Positions 50,157 to 60,300 of a stretch of DNA of 64,000 nt are shown here, piece after piece. Each line of letters starts with the position of its first letter. Positions within the stretch are counted from its first letter, which is position 1. The translations under genes and the position numbers were made by a program. Source of the DNA: DASVHS01 sp038244815 (GTDB lineage Bacteria; Acidobacteriota; Thermoanaerobaculia; Gp7-AA8); assembly GCA_038244815.1 (NCBI GenBank), contig JBBRTB010000007.1, positions 62,001 through 126,000 on the forward strand. Direction: 5' to 3'. The notes beneath the pieces were generated by a model. It saw nothing but the letters and a program-made list of their open reading frames with translations. It made no database searches and was not told the origin of the DNA.

Positions 50157-51463
50157 CAGCGCCGGCTTCCTTGAGCGCCCGGTGGAAGCGGCTTCGCGGT
50201 CACCGCCGTCGTCACCACGTCGTCGCCCGGTTTCATCTCGCCGTGAAGGACTCGCCTGACCTCCGTGAAGGCGTGATCGGTGATTCCGAGCGTGATCTCG
50301 ACCGGCACGACGTTGCCGTCCGCGATCAGTTTCCAGACCATCGCGGTCTCCGCGTGCGTCTGATGGCGTCCACCCGTTTCTTCGGCGGGCTGATCGTGCG
50401 GGCGCGCATCTGGATCGATTCCGCTTTTCACGTACAGAGCGCGGATGCGCTCCGGGGGGAGGGGAGGCTTGAAGCGCAGCGAGGCATTCGGCAGTTTCAG
50501 GACATTCTCGACGGTGGCCACGGGAATGGTCACGTACGCGGTCATGCCCGGAAAGAGCTTCAGCTCCGGATTGTCGAAGTCGATGATGGCGTCATACGTC
50601 ACGACGTTCTGCACGATCGTCGGGTTCATGCGGAGTTGGCTGACCATCCCTTTGAACACCTGCTTCGGAAACGCATCGACCTTGAAGGTCACTTCCTGTC
50701 CGGTGCGGATGCGCCCGACGTCGGACTCGTCGACCTTGGCGTAGACCTGCATCTTCGCCAGATCCTGCGCGATCGTGAAGATCGTGGGGGCCTGGAGGGA
50801 AGCGGCCACGGTCTGACCGACATCGACATTGCGGGCCACGACCGTTCCGTCGATCGGCGAACGGATGATCGCGTAATTCAGATTCGTGCGGGCCACACTC
50901 ACCGCCGCTTCCTTCTGGCTCACCTCTGCGTCGGCCTGAGCGACGCTGGCCGCCGCCGCGTCGACGGCTGATTTCGCTGATTCGTAATTCGCCCTGGCCT
51001 GATCGAGCGCCTGCTGCGTGCCGATGCCCTTCTCGGTGAGCGCCACCGCGCGGGCGTAGTCCGCCTTCGTCTGGACGAGTGCGGTCCGGGCTTTGGCGAG
51101 ATTTGCTTTCGCCGCCACCACGTTCGACTGGGCGTTCTTGACGTCCGCGGTCGCCTGCAGCAGCGCGCCTTCGAGGAGGCGCGGGTCGATCTCGGCGATG
51201 ATCTGGCCCTTGTGTACGCGCGAGTTGAAGTCGGCGTTCAGTCTGGCGATCGTGCCCGACACCTGTGAGCCCACCTGAACGTTGATTACGGCGTTCACCG
51301 TGCCGCTGGCATCCACGACGTCGCGGATCTCGCCCTGCTGGACTCTCGCGGTCAGGTATTCGATGGTCTCGCCGCGACGAAAGTGCGGTGCAGCGATGAG
51401 CAGCCCGAGCACGATCGCTCCGATGAGAAACAACCACGACCGCCGCCGCCACCTTTCACTCAT
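50156..51463 (-). CDS. MacA-type periplasmic adaptor of the ABC exporter
   Basis: 435 residues from ATG 51463. An N-terminal anchor (SWLFLIGAIVLGLLIAAP) leads a lipoyl-hairpin-lipoyl module: DASGTVNAVINVQVGSQVSG, a long coiled hairpin from 90 to 200 (GALLQATADVKNAQSNVVAA), VRSPIDGTVVARNVDVGQTV, then beta-barrel and membrane-proximal domains. A His-rich insert of about 35 residues (DPDARPHDQPAEETGGRHQT) near the C-terminus is unusual. It overlaps the permease by eight bases and the ATPase by one codon's worth, so the three act as one unit. Confidence 0.93.
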   Translation of the reverse strand: MSERWRRRSWLFLIGAIVLGLLIAAPHFRRGETIEYLTARVQQGEIRDVVDASGTVNAVINVQVGSQVSGTIARLNADFNSRVHKGQIIAEIDPRLLEGALLQATADVKNAQSNVVAAKANLAKARTALVQTKADYARAVALTEKGIGTQQALDQARANYESAKSAVDAAAASVAQADAEVSQKEAAVSVARTNLNYAIIRSPIDGTVVARNVDVGQTVAASLQAPTIFTIAQDLAKMQVYAKVDESDVGRIRTGQEVTFKVDAFPKQVFKGMVSQLRMNPTIVQNVVTYDAIIDFDNPELKLFPGMTAYVTIPVATVENVLKLPNASLRFKPPLPPERIRALYVKSGIDPDARPHDQPAEETGGRHQTHAETAMVWKLIADGNVVPVEITLGITDHAFTEVRRVLHGEMKPGDDVVTTAVTAKPLPPGAQGSRR

Positions 51464-52673
51464 ACCGCAGTGCCTCGATCGGATCCATGAGTGAGGCCTT
51501 CCGCGCCGGGTAGTATCCGAAGAAGACTCCCACGGCCACGGAAAAGAGCGCCGCCAGCAGTACCGCTTTCGCGGAGATCTCCATCGGCCAGCCCAGCGTC
51601 CGGCCGACGAAGAACGAGCCGATCACTCCGACGAGCATGCCGGCAAAGCCACCGATCAGACTGAGAATCACCGACTCGGCGAGGAATTGAATTTGAATGG
51701 CCTCTTCGGTGGCTCCGACGGAGACCCGCACTCCGATCTCGCGCGTCCGCTCCGTCACGGAGACGAGCATCACGTTCATGATTCCGATGCCGCCGACGAT
51801 CAGCGAGATGGAAGCGATGGCCACGAGCAGGAGCGTGAGCGTCCTGCTCGCTTCGAGTTGTGCCTGAATCACGTCCTCCGGGTTCCGGATGTTGAAGTCG
51901 TCCGCCTCCTCGGCTCGCAGATGATGGCGGTCGCGCAGCATCGCCCCGGCCTGACGTCCGGCCAGTTTCACGACGTCCTGGGAAACCGCCGAACAGAGAA
52001 TGTCATCGAGCCAGGTGACGCCTTTGACCTTCTTCTGGACCGTCGTGTAGGGAAGGAGGATCGTGTCGTCCTGATCCTGACCCGAAATCGAGAGTCCTTT
52101 CGGCTTGAGCGTGGCCACGACTTTGACCGGAATGGCGTGCAGACGGATCACCTTGCCGATCGGGTCTCCTGTGCCGAAGAGCTGGTCGCGGACCGTGCGG
52201 CCGATCGCGCAGACGTTCGCGGAGCGCTCCACGTCGTCCTGCGTGAACGCCGCGCCCTGATCGATGCCCCAGCGCTTGATGTCGAAGTATTCCGGCGAGA
52301 CGCCGCGATAACCGGTGAACCAGTTCTGATTTCCGTAGATGACCTGGGTCGATCCGTCGACGTTCGGAGAGACGCTTTTGATCAGTGGGATCTGGTTCCG
52401 GATCGCCAGCGCGTCACCGAGTGTGAGCGTCTTCGTGTTGTGGTTGCCGGTGCGCACGCCGTTGACGGCACGGCCTCCCGCTTCGATCCACACGAAGCTG
52501 TCGCCGAGGTTGTTGAGCTGCTCCTCGACGCGCAACTGCCCGGCCTTGCCGATGGCCACGACGCAGATGACGGCGGCAATTCCGATCGTGATGCCGAGCA
52601 CCGTCAGCACGCTGCGCATCTTGTTCCGCAACAGCGCCCGCACCGAGGATGTGAGTAAAGCCAGATGGTTCAT
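51456..52673 (-). CDS. MacB-type ABC transporter permease
   Basis: 405 residues from ATG 52673. Topology is N-terminal TM1 (MRSVLTVLGITIGIAAVICVVA), a 220-residue periplasmic domain with the family motif GDSFVWIEAGG and VSPEYFDIKRWGI, and three C-terminal helices (LLLVAIASISLIVGGIGIMN; ESVILSLIGGFAGMLVG; FSVAVGVFFGYYPARKAS). It has no fused ATPase domain, unlike E. coli MacB. It exports a peptide, lipid or drug with an outer-membrane partner not found nearby. Confidence 0.94.
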   Translation of the reverse strand: MNHLALLTSSVRALLRNKMRSVLTVLGITIGIAAVICVVAIGKAGQLRVEEQLNNLGDSFVWIEAGGRAVNGVRTGNHNTKTLTLGDALAIRNQIPLIKSVSPNVDGSTQVIYGNQNWFTGYRGVSPEYFDIKRWGIDQGAAFTQDDVERSANVCAIGRTVRDQLFGTGDPIGKVIRLHAIPVKVVATLKPKGLSISGQDQDDTILLPYTTVQKKVKGVTWLDDILCSAVSQDVVKLAGRQAGAMLRDRHHLRAEEADDFNIRNPEDVIQAQLEASRTLTLLLVAIASISLIVGGIGIMNVMLVSVTERTREIGVRVSVGATEEAIQIQFLAESVILSLIGGFAGMLVGVIGSFFVGRTLGWPMEISAKAVLLAALFSVAVGVFFGYYPARKASLMDPIEALRYE

Positions 52674-52716
52674 GGTTCTTCCGGGCGCACTTTATCGAAA
52701 TTGCGCCGGGCCCGAC

Positions 52717-52744
52717 TTGACCGCCGGGCGATCGGGCGCATAGT
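52717..52744 (+). promoter_or_regulatory. Promoter of the cytochrome c gene
   Basis: TTGACC (52717-52722), a 16-base spacer and CATAGT (52739-52744) lie 31 bases before GTG 52776. The 102-base gap separates divergent genes and is the only place for both promoters. Confidence 0.6.
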
Positions 52745-52775
52745 TTGCTGACGATTTCGCCGAAAGAAGGTCACC

Positions 52776-53297
52776 GTGGCAAAAGGATTCATCCTCGGAA
52801 TCATCGTTACCCTTGTGGTCTTCGCTGGCGGCGCGTACCTCTTGGTGAGGGCCGGCGCCCTGCCTGCCGGTCAGGATTCCAAGCCCGGCAAGCTGGAGTC
52901 ATGGGCGGCGAAGACGTCGCTCAAGGCCGCGATCACTAAGCAGACGAAAGGACTGACCAGTCCGATCCAGCCGACCGAGGCCAACCTCGCCGTCGGCGCG
53001 ACGTCGTACGAGACGCACTGTCAGGTCTGCCACGGCGGCGTCGATGCCGCGGCGTCCTCGATCGCCAAAGGGCTGAGCCCGGGTCCGCCTCAGTTCGCGA
53101 AGGAAGGCGTGGAAGACGATCCGGAGGCCGAGACGTACTGGAAGATCGCGCACGGCATTCGTTTCTCCGGCATGCCCGGATTCGCGGAGAGTCTGCCGCA
53201 GACCGAGATGTGGCAGGTGGCGCTGTTCCTCAAACACATGGACTCGCTGCCGGTGTCCGTGAAATCCGCTTGGGCGGCGGCCAGCGCGGCGCACTGA
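52776..53297 (+). CDS. Membrane-anchored monohaem cytochrome c
   Basis: 173 residues from GTG 52776 with AAGAAGG five bases upstream. An N-terminal helix (FILGIIVTLVVFAGGAYLLV) anchors a class I cytochrome c: HCQVCHGGVDAAAS is the haem site and a Met in IRFSGMPGF is the likely sixth ligand. The domain resembles the cytochrome cbb3/alternative-complex accessory type. Single gene before the Ser/Thr kinase; its redox partner is not evident. Confidence 0.88.
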   Translation: MAKGFILGIIVTLVVFAGGAYLLVRAGALPAGQDSKPGKLESWAAKTSLKAAITKQTKGLTSPIQPTEANLAVGATSYETHCQVCHGGVDAAASSIAKGLSPGPPQFAKEGVEDDPEAETYWKIAHGIRFSGMPGFAESLPQTEMWQVALFLKHMDSLPVSVKSAWAAASAAH

Positions 53298-53428
53298 GGG
53301 TTGGTTCTCGCAATCGCCGTCCCGGCGCTCGCGACGATGTGCTGTGTATTTCCGGCTCACCACACTACTATGTGGGTCTTCAGCAATCGGGAACCCGATT
53401 CCCCGCAGCCTGGGTTCCAAGGACGTCA

Positions 53429-55636
53429 ATGATCGGTCGTACCGTCTCGCATTACCGCATCACGTCACAGATCGGCGAAGGTGGCATGGGTGTGGTCTAC
53501 GAAGCCGAGGACACGAACCTGGGGCGGCATGTCGCGCTCAAGTTTCTGCCAGCGGCGCTGGCCGGCGATGAGTCGCTGCTGCAGCGATTCCAGCGCGAGG
53601 CCCGCGCCGCGTCCTCGCTCAACCATCCCAACATCTGCACCATCCACGGCATCGAGCAATTCGAGTCGGAGCAGTTCATCGTCATGGAACTGCTCGACGG
53701 CGAGTCGCTCGCCGACCGCATCCGCCGCGGTCCGCTGGACATCGACTCGCTGCTCACGCTGGGCATCCAGATCGTCGACGCGCTGGAGTCGGCGCACTCG
53801 AAGGGAATCGTCCATCGCGATCTCAAGCCGGCGAACATCTTCGTCACGTCGCGCGGCCAGGCCAAGATTCTCGACTTCGGTCTCGCCAAGATCGAGCGGC
53901 GGCAGGGAGCCGAGCCTTCGGCGATCCTCACCGCGGTTCGCAACGACGAGCTGACCTCGGCCGGCGCCACGGTGGGCACGGTCGCCTACATGTCGCCGGA
54001 ACAGGCGCGCGGGCAGGTGACTGACACGCGGACCGATCTCTTCTCGTTTGGAACCGTGCTCTATCAGATGTCGACAGGAGCTCTTCCGTTCCAGGGAGAG
54101 ACGTCGGCCGTGGTGTTCGAATCGATTCTCAACCGCGAGCCGCCGCCGGCCACGCAGGTCAACGCCTCCGTTCCGGCGGATCTCAGCCGCATCATCAACC
54201 AGGCGCTGGAAAAGGATCGCGACCTCCGCTATCAGAGCGCCACCGAGCTCAAGACCGCGCTCAAGCGGCTGAAGCGCGACCTCGGCTCCGGCGGCAAGAG
54301 CGCGGCGGATTCGAGCGGCTCGCGGGCCAGCACGTCGTCGACGCGACGAGAGAACTCGATCGCCGTTCTCTACTTCGAGAATCTGAGCGGAGTGAAGGAA
54401 GACGAGTATCTGCGCGACGGAATCACCGAGGACATCACCACCGAGCTGTCGAAGATCAAGGGACTGAAGACGTTCTCGCGCGCGATGGTGCTGGCGTATC
54501 GCGACAAGTCGGTGACGGCCGGTCAGGTAGGGCAGGAGCTCGGCGCGTCGTACGTGCTGGTGGGCAGTCTGCGCCGGGCCGGAGCGCGTCTGCGCATCAA
54601 CGCCCAGCTCGTCGATACCACGACCGACTTCCCGCTCTGGTCCGAGCGCTACGACCGCGAGATGAAGGACGTATTCGAAGTGCAGGACGAGATCGCGCAG
54701 AAGATCGCGGCCGCCTTGCGCATCACGCTGTCACCGCAGGAACAGCAGGCGCTCTCGGCGAAACCGACCGAGAACCTTCAGGCCTACGACCTCTATCTGC
54801 GCGGAAGGAACTACGCGCGCCGCGTGGGACGGCAGGACCTGCAGTTTGCATTGCAGATGTACGAGAACGCCGTGGCGCTCGATCCCGATTTTGCGCTCGC
54901 GCACGCGGGGCTGGCCAACGTCTGCGCTCAGTACTACTACCACTTCGAGCGCCAGCAGCAGTGGATCGACCGCGCCATCGCGGCGACGCAGAAAGCGAGC
55001 GCCAACGGACACGATGCGCCGGAGATCAAGCTCGCCGAAGCGTGGGTGATCTTCGCTGAAGGGCGCTACGGAGAAGCGATCGACAGAATCCGGGCGGCGC
55101 TGGCGCGGACGCCCGATCTCGACGGCGGATACTACCTCCTGGGCCGTTCACTGTTCGCGGCCGGACGCTATCAGGAAGTCGTGGACATGATGGAGGAGGC
55201 CCTGGCTCACGCCGGCGAGAACTACAACACCACCGTTCCGATCCACAACGCCCTCGGCGCGCTCGGCAAGAAGGACGCGCTGATGAACTACCTCCACCGC
55301 GAGGTCGAGGTGTACGAGTCGCACCTCAGGAAAGTGCCCGAGGATGCCCGTGCGCGTGTGCTGCTGGCCGGCGACTATGCCACGCAGGGACGCTTCGACG
55401 ATGCCAAACGCGAAGCGAGCATGGCCATGGTCCTGCGTCCGGATGACTCGATGATCCTGTACAACACCGCCTGCGTCTTCTGCGCGATGAACAACAAGAC
55501 CGACGCGCTCATCGCCATCAAGAAAGCGTGGGAATCGGGTTATCGCGACGCCACCTGGACGCGCCAGGATCCCGATCTGGCCCCGCTGCACGGCGAGCCC
55601 GAGTTCGAGCGGTTGTATCCGGCACCGAGAAGCTGA
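53429..55636 (+). CDS. Ser/Thr protein kinase with TolB/FlgO-like and TPR domains
   Basis: 735 residues from ATG 53429 with AAGGA six bases upstream. The Hanks kinase domain (residues 8-285) has the Gly loop IGEGGMGVVYEAE, the VALKF Lys, HRDLKPANI, DFGLAKI and YMSPEQARG, all catalytic residues intact. Next (about 310-430) is the FlgO/TolB-N domain seen in many Acidobacteria kinases and adenylate cyclases (SIAVLYFENLSG; LGASYVLVGSLRR). TPR helices fill about 440-735. No membrane helix is visible, so it is probably cytosolic. It lies 130 bases after the cytochrome gene. Targets are unknown. Confidence 0.93.
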   Translation: MIGRTVSHYRITSQIGEGGMGVVYEAEDTNLGRHVALKFLPAALAGDESLLQRFQREARAASSLNHPNICTIHGIEQFESEQFIVMELLDGESLADRIRRGPLDIDSLLTLGIQIVDALESAHSKGIVHRDLKPANIFVTSRGQAKILDFGLAKIERRQGAEPSAILTAVRNDELTSAGATVGTVAYMSPEQARGQVTDTRTDLFSFGTVLYQMSTGALPFQGETSAVVFESILNREPPPATQVNASVPADLSRIINQALEKDRDLRYQSATELKTALKRLKRDLGSGGKSAADSSGSRASTSSTRRENSIAVLYFENLSGVKEDEYLRDGITEDITTELSKIKGLKTFSRAMVLAYRDKSVTAGQVGQELGASYVLVGSLRRAGARLRINAQLVDTTTDFPLWSERYDREMKDVFEVQDEIAQKIAAALRITLSPQEQQALSAKPTENLQAYDLYLRGRNYARRVGRQDLQFALQMYENAVALDPDFALAHAGLANVCAQYYYHFERQQQWIDRAIAATQKASANGHDAPEIKLAEAWVIFAEGRYGEAIDRIRAALARTPDLDGGYYLLGRSLFAAGRYQEVVDMMEEALAHAGENYNTTVPIHNALGALGKKDALMNYLHREVEVYESHLRKVPEDARARVLLAGDYATQGRFDDAKREASMAMVLRPDDSMILYNTACVFCAMNNKTDALIAIKKAWESGYRDATWTRQDPDLAPLHGEPEFERLYPAPRS

Positions 55637-55669
55637 GCGCTCCGAAGGCTCAAGTGTATCGATGAGCGC

Positions 55670-56341
55670 TCATCGCGTCGCGGGCGCAGCGACGCCTTTG
55701 ATGAGCAGCCAGAGCGCGAGCACGACCTGGAACACGGCCATCGGAATCCACAAGTACCAGGCTCCATTGACGAAGCCGGCCAGCTGCAGGGGAAGAACCG
55801 CCACGAGCAGTACCGACGCCAGCACGCCAAACCACGCCAGTGGGACAGGGACCATCCGTCCGCGCAGCAGGAGATACGAGAAGAGTGTGCTGCCTACGGC
55901 GAAGAAGACTGTACCGATGGGGATGCCTGGGACCGGCATCAGCAGAAACGCGCCGAGCGCGTTCACGGTCGCGACGTCAGGAGCGCCCGGCCCGGTCCCC
56001 GCCGTCGCGAGCCACAGCAGTCCCAGCTTGAGCGGGATGCCGATCGCACCGATCACTCCTTCGCCAACGCGACAGACCAGGGCCAGCATGGCCAGCTCGT
56101 GGTCCTCGTCACGCGTGATCGCGTACAACGCCACGGCCAGCACGAGGGCCGAAAAGGACTCGAGCAGCGAAAGCACCACGCTGACCCGTACGTCTGACGC
56201 GTGCTCGGCGATGCGCGCGAGCATGGCGGCAGTCCCTTCGGCGTCGGTGGCCCGGGTCATCAGGAAATGAAGGGTGCTGCCGACCGCCGTGTAGAAGAGG
56301 AACATGAAGCCGGCCAGTCTTGCGTTCGTCGTGCGAGTCAT
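55670..56341 (-). CDS. DUF4386 integral membrane protein (first of two)
   Basis: 223 residues from ATG 56341. Seven hydrophobic helices; LAGFMFLFYTAVGSTLHF, LLESFSALVLAVALYAI and VPLAWFGVLASVLLVAVLPL match the DUF4386 pattern. Function is not known. It is only 12 bases from the next DUF4386 gene and probably co-transcribed. The two share topology but modest identity, consistent with an old tandem duplication. Confidence 0.82.
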   Translation of the reverse strand: MTRTTNARLAGFMFLFYTAVGSTLHFLMTRATDAEGTAAMLARIAEHASDVRVSVVLSLLESFSALVLAVALYAITRDEDHELAMLALVCRVGEGVIGAIGIPLKLGLLWLATAGTGPGAPDVATVNALGAFLLMPVPGIPIGTVFFAVGSTLFSYLLLRGRMVPVPLAWFGVLASVLLVAVLPLQLAGFVNGAWYLWIPMAVFQVVLALWLLIKGVAAPATR

Positions 56342-56353
56342 CTGTTCTTCCTT

Positions 56354-57100
56354 CTAACCGCCCTCTCCCCGGCCGCTTGCATGATCCGGCTTCGCCACCG
56401 CGGATGGCCGCAGTCCCCTGAACAGAAGCCAGAAGCCCATGGTCAGTTCGAAAACAAAGATAGGGCCGCCGTAAACCGATACGGACACGACCCGCGCAAG
56501 CTCTGGAAAGATGATGAACGCGAATGCGCACGCTCCCATCAGAAGGGACGCGAGCACTCCCCAGGCAGCCAATGCTCTCGGGATCAAGCGGGAGGTGAAC
56601 CACAGGTAACAGAAGACGGTGCTCCGCAAGCCGGCCAATACCAGGCCGACGTTATATGTATCGTAATGGGCGCCGATCGACAGCCTGGCCATGGCCTGCA
56701 ATCGGTTGGCTGCGAATACCTGCAGGTAGTCAGCACCGCTCAGGATTCGCAGAACGTCGAAGTCACTCAGCGTCACGACGACCAGGATGGCGGTCTCGAT
56801 CAGCCCCCAACCCGTTGCCAGCAGGGCCAGGCTCCGATTGATCGGCTCGAGGACCACGTATAGAGCGATGATCAGGACGACATCGATTGCGAAGACGGTG
56901 AGATTGCTGGCGATGCCCAGACGAAAGAGCCGCTCGTGCGTCACGATGTTCAGCGCAGTTTGCGCTGCATTGTCGATGACGACGAGCTGGCCGCGGACAT
57001 AGAACTCAGCGAAGATGGCCGGGACCAGCGCACATAGATAGGCGAATCCCACAACGGTCGCTGCCTTGCGTTGCGAGTCGTCGACGGTGGCGATCGTCAT
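56354..57100 (-). CDS. DUF4386 integral membrane protein (second of two)
   Basis: 248 residues from ATG 57100. Helices include VVGFAYLCALVPAIFAEFYV, IASNLTVFAIDVVLIIALYV and GLVLAGLRSTVFCYLWFTSR. RALAAWGVLASLLMGACAF resembles the paralogue's AWFGVLASVLLV. Same strand and adjacent to the first DUF4386 gene. Function unknown. Confidence 0.82.
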   Translation of the reverse strand: MTIATVDDSQRKAATVVGFAYLCALVPAIFAEFYVRGQLVVIDNAAQTALNIVTHERLFRLGIASNLTVFAIDVVLIIALYVVLEPINRSLALLATGWGLIETAILVVVTLSDFDVLRILSGADYLQVFAANRLQAMARLSIGAHYDTYNVGLVLAGLRSTVFCYLWFTSRLIPRALAAWGVLASLLMGACAFAFIIFPELARVVSVSVYGGPIFVFELTMGFWLLFRGLRPSAVAKPDHASGRGEGG

Positions 57101-57325
57101 TTACAACCCTTGCAGTCTCGTCGACGCTCAATAAGAAGCTCCAGACCGTCGGCGCGGCGCGGCACAAGTCATCGGTGGCGGCTTACAATTTTCGAATGAC
57201 AACGGCCGCGAGGCCAGGGGCTTGTCGGGCCACGCATGGAGAATATCTGCACGCGCCAAGTGCGACGTGCTGCCCCGTATTCTACATCTGGCGTGTACGT
57301 TTCAGGCGTTGCCGTTCCGTCCACT

Positions 57326-60300
57326 TCACGTACGCGGCAGCGGCTCGGAAGTCGACAACAGGCGTGCCAGGGCGTCCGCTTCGATGGCTGCGCTGAAATA
57401 GAAGCCCTGCGCTTCCGGACAACCACGGCGCAGCAGGAAGTCGAGCTGTCCGGCCGTCTCGACGCCTTCGGCGACGACGCGCAGGTCGAGCGTGCGGCTC
57501 ACATCGATGACGGCTCCCACCATGGCCGCGCCTACGGCCTGGCCGACATGCTCGATGCAGGATCGGTCGATCTTCACGGCGTCGACCGGGAGGGCCTGCA
57601 GATGGCGGAGCGATGAATCGTGACTGCCGAAATTGCCGACAGCCAGCGACACGCCGGTCTGGCGCAGGAGATTGAGCAACGCTACGCTCGTGTCGACCTG
57701 GCGCAATGCCGTCTCCGTAATCTCGAGCTCCAGCAGCGACGGATCGATCCCGGTGGCGTCGATGGCGCGGCGAACCAGTGCCGCCAGGTCGCGCTGCTGG
57801 AACTGGCGCACGGAGATGTTCACGGCCATGCGCGGCGCTGGCAATCCGGCGTCGCACCACTCGCGGAGCTGGCGGCAGGCCGTGAACAGCACCCACTCCC
57901 CGAGAGGCAGAATCAGGCGGGTGTCTTCGGCAAGCGGGATGAAATCACTGGCCACCGCCAGGCCTCGCTCGGGATCGTTCCAGCGCACCAGTGCTTCCGT
58001 GCCCGCGAGCAACCGCGTGGCCAGCGACACCTGCGGCTGGTAGGCCAGCACGAGCTCATCGGCGCTCATGGCCTTCTGCAGGCGCGACTGCATCGAAAGC
58101 CGCTCCACGGCGCGTGTCTTCATCTGCTCGGTGCAGAGCTGATACGTATTCCGGCCCGCTTCCTTGGCGCGGTACATGGCTTTGTCGGCGTTGCGAAGCA
58201 GCGTGTCGTAGTCGGTGCCATCATCGGGAAAGACGGCCACGCCGACGCTGACCGAGATCTCGATCGTTGCGCCGCCCACCACCGCCGGCTCTGCCACGGC
58301 TTCCAGAATTTTCTCGGCCACGCGCGCAGCGTCCTCCGGCTGCTTGAGGTCCGGAAGGATGATCGTGAACTCGTCGCCGCCGAAGCGTGCCACCGTGTCG
58401 GTCTGGCGGACGCAGCTGCGCAGGCGTGTGGCGATCTCCACGAGCAGCGCATCAGCGATGCTGTGACCGAAGGTGTCGTTGATGGTTTTGAAGCGGTCGA
58501 GATCGACGAACAGTACCGCCACGTTGGCGCGAGCACGTTTCGCCGCGAGCAGACTCAGCTCCAGACGATCGGTGAACAGGCGCCGGTTCGGCAGTTCGGT
58601 CAGGGCGTCGTGGTACGCGTTGAACTCGATCTGCTGAGCGGCGCGTTTGCGATCGCTGATGTCGACCGCGGTCATATGAATGAGTGCCTGCCCGCCGCGG
58701 CCGAGAAGCGAGACGTTGGCCAGTGCGGAGACGGGCACGCCGTCACGGCGCCTCAGATCGATCTCCATGCCCCGTACCGTGGGCGTTGCCTCCAGCCGGC
58801 GCCGGATTTCCTCCGAGTCGGAGGCGCGGTCGAACACTTCGCCCAGATCCCGCCCCGTCAACTCCCCGATCGGGTAGCCCGTCATTTCGGCGAACGTGGA
58901 ATTGCAGTCGATGATCCGGCCTGCGAACGTGGCCAGACACACTCCCGCCGCGTTCTGTTCGAAGAGCAGCCGGTACCGGGCCTCGGAATCGCGCAGCGCT
59001 TCCTCCGCTGCCAGTCGTGCCGTCACGTCGCGGAAGCTCCATACCCGCAGCGGCGAATTGTCCAGATAGCGGCCGATGGAGTGCTGTTCCAGCCGCCGGC
59101 CATCCTTGAACTCCAGGACGTGAAGGCTCTCCACCTCGGGATGGACGCGCAACGCCTCCAGGCTGCGGAGAAACTCCGCCGGATCGTTCAATTGCTCGAC
59201 GAGCTGGCTGATCAGGTCGCCGTCATCCTGCTGCTCCATCAACTCCGCCGGAATTCCCCACATGTCCGTGAAGCGCTGGTTCCAGGTGAGGACCCGTCCC
59301 TCCTGGCCGATCACGAGAATACCGTCGGCGGTCGAATCGAGCGTCGACTGCAGCAGCGTCACGGCGCGCCGGGCCTCCCACTCGTAGCGTTTCCGTTCGC
59401 GCAGATCGCGACCGATGATCACCGCGCCGGTGGTCTCTCCCTGGTGCGTGACCGGCGAATGGGAGAGCGTGAGCTCGATGGGCTGGTCCATCTTCGTGCG
59501 GAAGACATATTCGCGATCGCGCACCCAGCGGCCCGTCAGCGTGGAATCGCCTTCGTCGCTGGGAACGAGGAGCTCTTCCAGACGGCGGCCGACGATCTCT
59601 TCGCGTCCGTATCCCAGAAACCCGCATGCCGCGTTGTTTGCGAACTGGATCCGCCCGTCGCGGTCGGCGACAAACAACAGGTCGCGCATGGCGTTGATGA
59701 TCTCGTTGGCAGCCAGTGACGGTGTGATCGGCGCGACGCCATGTTTGCTGATCGTGTAGACGGCCACCGCCGTGTAGCCGAGCAGCGCCGCCCAGCCGAA
59801 GGGATAGATCGCCACGCCGAAGCTCGGCAGATAGTCGACCACCGCCACGTAACCGACGCCCAGCGCTACCGCGAAGAGACGGATGCGCCTGCGCTCGTTC
59901 CCTTTTGCATTTGGATAGGCGCGAATGATCTCGATTGCCGCGGCGGCCAGAAGGCCGCAGAAGAAGACGAGGTATGGCACCCCCACGGTGATGCTGTAAG
60001 CGGGATCGAATCCCCACCAGAACCGTCGCATGCCGGTGACAAGGTAGCTGGTGGCCAGGGTCAGAATCGAAAAGCAGGCGGCCAGAAGCCAGCCCAGAGC
60101 GGAGACGAGCCGCCGCCGTTTGGTGATGCGCAGAAGACTGGCCACGAACTGGTAGACCGCCGGAGCGATAAACGGCACGAAGGCACAGCCGATCTTCGCC
60201 CACATCGAGGCCGTGCGCTCGTCGACGGCCAGGTCCATGAACACGAATGAGGCCTGCCAGGCTGCGGCCAGGACCGACATGCTGAACATCGCCAACCCTG

